Origin: Betaproteobacteria bacterium
GTDB lineage: Bacteria; Pseudomonadota; Gammaproteobacteria; Burkholderiales; Casimicrobiaceae
Length of the DNA stretch: 10,038 nt
Reading direction: 5' to 3'
Assembly: GCA_005883655.1 (NCBI GenBank)
Contig: VBDA01000274.1
Coordinates: 1 to 10,038, forward strand
Part shown: piece by piece, positions 6,644-10,038 of the stretch
How the letters are laid out: each line of letters opens with the position of its first letter
Position numbering within the stretch: position 1 is the first letter of the stretch
Position numbers and translations under genes: made by a program
Notes under the pieces: generated by a model
What the model was told of the DNA's origin: nothing
Databases searched by the model: none
The model's input: the letters and a program-made list of their open reading frames with translations, nothing else

Positions 6644-7954
6644 ATGTCGACCCCCGCATTCTGGCAGAGTTGCCTCGAGTCGTTTCAGCGTGAGTTGACT
6701 CAGCAGCAGTTCAACACCTGGATTCGTCCGCTGCGCCTCGAGTTAGCCGGAGAAGGACTGTGCTTGATTGCGCCCAACCGATTTGTTTTGCAATGGGTCA
6801 AGGACCGCTTTGCGGGCCGCATCGAGGAGCTCGCGGCGGTCGCGGTTGGACGTCCGCTGCGCCTCGCCTTTGTCGTCGCCGACGCGGCCGTACGGCCTGC
6901 CCCGGCTAGCGCAGCGACGCTCCTGGCCGCTCCGGAGCCCAAGCCCGTGGCGGCTCGCCGCGGCGAGCAGGCGAGCCTCAATCCCGGGTTTACCTTCGAT
7001 ACCTTTGTGTCCGGCAAGGCCAATCAACTCGCCCGCGCGGGTGGCCTTCAGGTGGCCGAGCATCCAACATCGTACAACCCACTCTTCGTGTATGGGGGCG
7101 TCGGTCTCGGAAAGACCCACCTCATCCAGGCCATCGGCAATCACATTCTCGAGAACAATCCCAACGCGCGAATCCGCTACATCCATGCCGAGACATACGT
7201 GTCGGATGTGGTCCGCGCCTATCAGCACAAGGCGTTCGATGACTTCAAGCGACATTACCGCTCGCTCGACCTTTTGCTCATCGATGACATTCAGTTTTTC
7301 AGCGGCAAGAGCCGCACGCAGGAGGAATTCTTCTACCTCTTCAATACGCTGATCGAGGCCCACAAGCAGGTTGTAATCACCTGCGATACCTATCCCAAGG
7401 AAATTGCCGGGTGGGGCCTCACGGTGGCGCTCGAACCGCCTGAGCTCGAGATGCGGGTGGCGATTCTTCTTTCCAAGGCAGCGCAGACGGGAATGAAGCT
7501 CGACGAGCAAGTCGCGTTCTTCATCGCCAAGCACATTCGATCCAACGTTCGCGAACTCGAAGGTGCCCTGAAGCGTGTCACGGCATACTCAAGCTTCCAC
7601 GGCCAGGAAGTTTCGCTGACGGTCGCCAAGGATGCTCTGCGCGATCTGCTCGCGGTTCAGAACCGGCAGATCTCGATCGAGAACATTCAAAAAACCGTTG
7701 CTGACTACTACAAGATTCGAGTCTCCGACATGCACTCGAAAAAGAGATCGCGTGCGATCGCCCGGCCGCGCCAGGTCGCGATGGCGCTGGCCAAGGAGCT
7801 CACGCAGCTTTCGCTTCCCGAAATCGGCAGCAATTTCGGCGGTCGTGACCACACAACAGTTCTCCATGCCTGCCGCCAGATCGCGAAGCTTCGGGACTCC
7901 CTGCCGGAAATGAGCCATGACGTAAATTTCCTGCTGCAAGTCCTTCGCAACTAG
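6644..7954 (+). CDS. dnaA: Chromosomal replication initiator DnaA, lacking the box VII arginine-finger segment
   Basis: DnaA binds DnaA boxes, oligomerises with ATP on oriC and melts it. The 436-residue product starts MSTPAFWQSCLESF at ATG 6644. The frame is open further upstream, but the usual N-terminus begins here. Domain I spans about 1-85 (FNTWIRPL, LQWVKDRF), and domain II is a short Ala/Pro-rich linker to about 110. AAA+ domain III has Walker A GGVGLGKT at 151-158 (Lys157), Walker B LLLIDDIQFF with Asp214/Asp215, and sensor II RSNVRELEGAL. Domain IV has the DNA-binding signature GRDHTTVLHAC from residue 400. Oddity: at residues 252-260 the sequence reads KEIAGWGLT, where relatives have about ten more residues, as in E. 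coli KEINGVEDRLKSRFGWGLT. That segment is box VII, with R281 and the arginine finger R285. The gap is in frame, equal to about 30 bp at 7409-7412. The weak Shine-Dalgarno is GAG at 6631-6633. Confidence 0.97.
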   Translation: MSTPAFWQSCLESFQRELTQQQFNTWIRPLRLELAGEGLCLIAPNRFVLQWVKDRFAGRIEELAAVAVGRPLRLAFVVADAAVRPAPASAATLLAAPEPKPVAARRGEQASLNPGFTFDTFVSGKANQLARAGGLQVAEHPTSYNPLFVYGGVGLGKTHLIQAIGNHILENNPNARIRYIHAETYVSDVVRAYQHKAFDDFKRHYRSLDLLLIDDIQFFSGKSRTQEEFFYLFNTLIEAHKQVVITCDTYPKEIAGWGLTVALEPPELEMRVAILLSKAAQTGMKLDEQVAFFIAKHIRSNVRELEGALKRVTAYSSFHGQEVSLTVAKDALRDLLAVQNRQISIENIQKTVADYYKIRVSDMHSKKRSRAIARPRQVAMALAKELTQLSLPEIGSNFGGRDHTTVLHACRQIAKLRDSLPEMSHDVNFLLQVLRN

Positions 7955-8168
7955 TGTTCGACACTGTATAAATCGACGTCGAAACAGTTTATAATTTGTT
8001 GATTAACCGCCTTAAACGTGCCTTCCTTTTTTTGTCCCCAATCCGTCAACAGGCCACACACGGTTTGTACAGATACAAGCGTAAGTCGCAAGTACAGGAC
8101 AACGCTGAAATTTCCGTACTTGTCCCGGTTTCATGCGATCTCCTATTAGCTGTTATTAGGTTTAGATA
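7955..8168. other. dnaA-dnaN intergenic region, AT-rich with inverted repeats; possible origin segment
   Basis: This 214-base gap has no gene and is clearly richer in A+T than its surroundings, especially 7963-8005 and 8140-8168. It contains a 10-bp palindrome TCGACGTCGA (7973-7982) and TTCGAC/GTCGAA (7957-7962/7978-7983). It also has a 7-bp stem with a CAGA loop (8063-8080, one wobble pair) and CAAGTAC/GTACTTG (8089-8095/8116-8122), overlapped by GGACAA/TTGTCC (8097-8102/8120-8125). TATTAG is repeated at a 10-base interval (8144-8149, 8154-8159). No TTATNCACA box is present. Such gaps often carry oriC or the unwinding element in bacteria, but that role is inferred here only from position and base composition. 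The seven-T run at 8027-8033 has no GC hairpin before it. Confidence 0.5.
7967..7995 (+). promoter_or_regulatory. Candidate dnaN promoter -10 elements
   Basis: A perfect TATAAT stands at 7990-7995, without a good -35 at 16-18 bases. A second element, TATAAA at 7967-7972, has TTCGCA (7944-7949, 4/6 match) at 17-bp spacing, inside the dnaA 3' end. Either could give dnaN its own transcript in addition to read-through from dnaA. In an AT-rich patch such matches can arise by chance. Confidence 0.35.
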
Positions 8169-9272
8169 ATGCAATTAAAGCAAATACCAAGAGACGCATT
8201 GTTGAAGCCCCTGCAGGCTGTTTCTGGCATCGTCGAGCGCCGGCAGACATTGCCGATACTCGCCAATGTGCTCGTCGAGCAAAAAAACGGACGCCTGTTT
8301 ATGACGGCGACGGATCTCGAAATGCAGATTACCGCGCACAGTGATCTCGAGGGAAAACAAGACCAGTCGGTAACAGTTGCTGCACGCAAACTTCAGGATC
8401 TGTTGAGGGCGCTTCCCGACGACGCGACCCTGAATGTCGATACCACGGCGAGCAAGATGACCGTGCGCGCAAATCGCTCGCGCTTTAACCTGCAGACGCT
8501 GCCGGCTGGCGATTACCCGCGCATCAGCCTTGCACAGGAGCAACAGCAGACCATCAAGCTGTCCCAGCGCGATTTTCGCGGTTTGCTCAAGCTGGCCGAG
8601 TTCGCGATGGCGCAGCAGGACATCCGCTATTACCTCAATGGCATGCTGCTGGTCGTTGATAAGGGCTCGCTGCAGACAGTGGCAACCGACGGCCACCGGC
8701 TCTCGTATGCGAGCCTCTCGGTTCCGGGAAACTACACACGTCAGGAAGTTATTCTCCCGCGCAAGACTGTTCTGGAGGTCGGCAAGCTTTTGGAGGAAAG
8801 CGACGACGAACTGACCATCGATCTGCTCGCTAACCAGGTGCGGTTCCGCTTCGCGAACATTGAATTGGTGAGCAAGGTGGTCGATGGAAAGTTTCCGGAC
8901 TATAACCGCGTCATTCCAACGGGGCACTCGAAGCAGATCGGGCTCTCGCGGACCGAGTTGCTGCAGGCGCTGCAGCGCGCCGCGATTCTATCGAATGAAA
9001 AATTTCGCGGTGTCAGAATGGTCCTGGGCACTGATCAGCTCAAGATTATCTGCACCAACAGCGAACAGGAAGAAGCGGAGGAGGAGCTCGAGATCGAATA
9101 CAAGGGCGAAGCGCTCGACATCGGATTCAATATCACGTATCTGCTGGACGTTCTGCACAACCTTGCGACTGAACGCGTCCTGCTGGCTTTCGGAGACGCT
9201 AATTCGAGCGCGCTGATCACGATGCCCGATCGAGCCGATTACAAGTACGTCGTGATGCCGATGCGCATCTGA
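8169..9272 (+). CDS. dnaN: DNA polymerase III subunit beta (sliding clamp)
   Basis: The beta clamp is a ring-shaped dimer that tethers DNA polymerase III and repair polymerases to DNA and takes part in inactivating DnaA-ATP through Hda. The 367-residue product (E. coli 366) is complete. The N-terminus is MQLKQIPRDALLKPLQAVSGIVERR, followed by TLPILANVL and TATDLEMQI. Domain 2 has YYLNGMLL and VATDGHRLSYA; domain 3 has GKFPDYNRVIP and NEKFRGVRM. The typical C-terminal end is YVVMPMRI, which lies next to the partner-binding pocket. All three clamp domains (about 1-120, 121-245, 246-367) are present without gaps. The start has only a weak AGG (8158-8160) 8 bases upstream, set in AT-rich sequence. 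The neighbours are dnaA (214 bases upstream) and gyrB (88 bases downstream); recF is missing. Confidence 0.98.
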   Translation: MQLKQIPRDALLKPLQAVSGIVERRQTLPILANVLVEQKNGRLFMTATDLEMQITAHSDLEGKQDQSVTVAARKLQDLLRALPDDATLNVDTTASKMTVRANRSRFNLQTLPAGDYPRISLAQEQQQTIKLSQRDFRGLLKLAEFAMAQQDIRYYLNGMLLVVDKGSLQTVATDGHRLSYASLSVPGNYTRQEVILPRKTVLEVGKLLEESDDELTIDLLANQVRFRFANIELVSKVVDGKFPDYNRVIPTGHSKQIGLSRTELLQALQRAAILSNEKFRGVRMVLGTDQLKIICTNSEQEEAEEELEIEYKGEALDIGFNITYLLDVLHNLATERVLLAFGDANSSALITMPDRADYKYVVMPMRI

Positions 9273-9300
9273 CGAAAAATCCATCCGTGAGCCCAGCCTA

Positions 9301-9325
9301 TGGCGCCGACTCCGAGTCGGCGTCG
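9301..9325. terminator. Hairpin between dnaN and gyrB
   Basis: CGCCGACT (9304-9311) pairs perfectly with AGTCGGCG (9315-9322) around a 3-base loop. G9302-C9324 and wobble pairs at 9303/9323 and 9301/9325 lengthen the stem to about 11 pairs. Only TTT follows after GCGC, so it is a poor intrinsic terminator. It may be a partial terminator, an RNA-stability element or a processing site separating dnaN from gyrB expression. Confidence 0.5.
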
Positions 9326-9360
9326 CGCTTTAAGAGGCATTAAGAAAGAGAAATCAGCGC

Positions 9361-10038
9361 ATGACTGAACCCAATCCCAAGCCGATCGACGACGGCAGCG
9401 ACTACGATTCCAACAGCATCAAGGTGCTCAAAGGCCTTGAGGCGGTGCGCAAGCGGCCCGGCATGTACATCGGCGACACGTCCGATGGCACGGGGCTGCA
9501 TCACATGGTGTTCGAAGTCCTGGACAACGCGATCGACGAAGCGCTCGCGGGATATTGCGACGACATCAAGGTAGTCATTCATGCCGACAATTCGATTTCG
9601 GTGGTCGATAACGGGCGGGGAATTCCCACGGATATCAAGGACGACGACGAGCTGAAGCGCTCGGCGGCGGAGATCGTCATGACGGAGTTGCACGCGGGCG
9701 GCAAGTTCGATCAGAATTCGTACAAGGTTTCCGGCGGCCTGCACGGCGTCGGCGTTTCCGTGGTCAACGGCCTGTCGGAGTGGCTCAAGCTCCGGATCTG
9801 GCGCAACCGCCTCGCGTACCAGATGGAATTCCGAAACGGCGTCGCGGTCGCGCCGCTTGCGGTGACAGGCCCGACTGAACGGCGCGGAACCGAAGTGCAT
9901 TTCATGGCTTCGACCGGGACATTCTCGAATGTCGAATTCCACTATGACATTCTGGCCCGCCGCATCCGTGAGCTTTCCTTTCTGAACAACGGCGTCAAAA
10001 TCGAGCTTGTCGACCAGCGCGACGGCAAGAGCGAGAAC
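9361..10038 (+). CDS. gyrB: DNA gyrase subunit B (5' part, runs off the window)
   Basis: GyrB carries the ATPase of DNA gyrase, the type II topoisomerase that introduces negative supercoils. The first 226 codons are visible and contain most of the GHKL ATPase domain. KVLKGLEAVRKRPGMYIGDT is followed by the N-box EVLDNAIDEALAG (Asn56, equivalent to E. coli Asn46). Next come VVDNGRGIPTDI and the lid/glycine motif GGKFDQNSYKVSGGLHGVG, continuing as VSVVNGLS. The transducer begins near residue 215 (RELSFLNNGVKIEL). No stop occurs before the edge. The start at ATG 9361 has AAAGAG about 10 bases upstream. The N-terminal extension of about ten residues relative to E. coli is Asp/Pro-rich and common in proteobacteria. 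The gene directly follows dnaN without recF. Confidence 0.97.
   Translation, partial: MTEPNPKPIDDGSDYDSNSIKVLKGLEAVRKRPGMYIGDTSDGTGLHHMVFEVLDNAIDEALAGYCDDIKVVIHADNSISVVDNGRGIPTDIKDDDELKRSAAEIVMTELHAGGKFDQNSYKVSGGLHGVGVSVVNGLSEWLKLRIWRNRLAYQMEFRNGVAVAPLAVTGPTERRGTEVHFMASTGTFSNVEFHYDILARRIRELSFLNNGVKIELVDQRDGKSEN

Noticed and set aside
8020..8036. T-rich tract after dnaA as an intrinsic terminator
   Set aside because: The run of seven T residues is not preceded by a GC-rich hairpin; only a 4-bp TTAA pairing lies upstream.
9340..9942. 200-codon minus-strand open frame opposite gyrB
   Set aside because: The + strand encodes the full GHKL signature of GyrB; the antisense product has no family features.
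1..10038. Search for a novel accessory system, mobile element, CRISPR array or RNA gene
   Set aside because: Every substantial coding region is a known core gene; no repeats-spacer pattern, transposase, integrase, attachment-site duplication or tRNA-like sequence was seen.

Overview
The window is the replication-origin neighbourhood of a GC-rich Gram-negative bacterium, most likely a betaproteobacterium. The evidence is the divergent pair rpmH-rnpA-yidD-yidC-mnmE (leftward) and dnaA-dnaN-gyrB (rightward), the absence of recF between dnaN and gyrB, and protein sequences of proteobacterial type. The genus cannot be named from the sequence alone. No tRNA, rRNA, CRISPR array, insertion sequence, phage gene or toxin/defence cassette was recognised.

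Layout. Positions 1-208 hold no recognisable gene. kbl (209-1411) and tdh (1437-2465) form a two-gene threonine catabolism operon on the + strand. It converges on the 3' end of the origin-proximal minus-strand cluster. That cluster reads leftward from about 6490: rpmH (L34), rnpA (RNase P protein), yidD, yidC (membrane insertase) and mnmE (tRNA-modification GTPase). A strong sigma70-type promoter drives rpmH. A perfect DnaA box (6547-6555) and a TACAAT -10 element lie in the divergent gap before dnaA (6644-7954). A 214-base AT-richer gap with inverted repeats separates dnaA from dnaN (8169-9272). A hairpin-bearing gap of 88 bases follows, and gyrB (from 9361) runs off the right edge.

The content is core genome, but three genes carry apparent lesions. 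(1) mnmE is split by an exact 8-bp tandem duplication (3244-3259) between G1 and G2 of the GTPase domain; removing one copy restores a consensus 454-residue protein. (2) dnaA reads in frame but lacks about ten residues of AAA+ box VII, the segment that carries the arginine finger (R285 in E. coli) and R281. (3) The conserved N-terminus of RnpA continues upstream of its first canonical start codon, and no ATG, GTG or TTG is available for the longer form. Whether these are real features of the organism or sequence/assembly errors is the main open question.

Functionally, the rightward genes initiate and support replication (initiator, sliding clamp, gyrase B). The leftward genes supply ribosome and tRNA maturation and membrane-protein insertion. 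kbl-tdh converts threonine to glycine and acetyl-CoA and looks like an unrelated neighbour next to the origin cluster.
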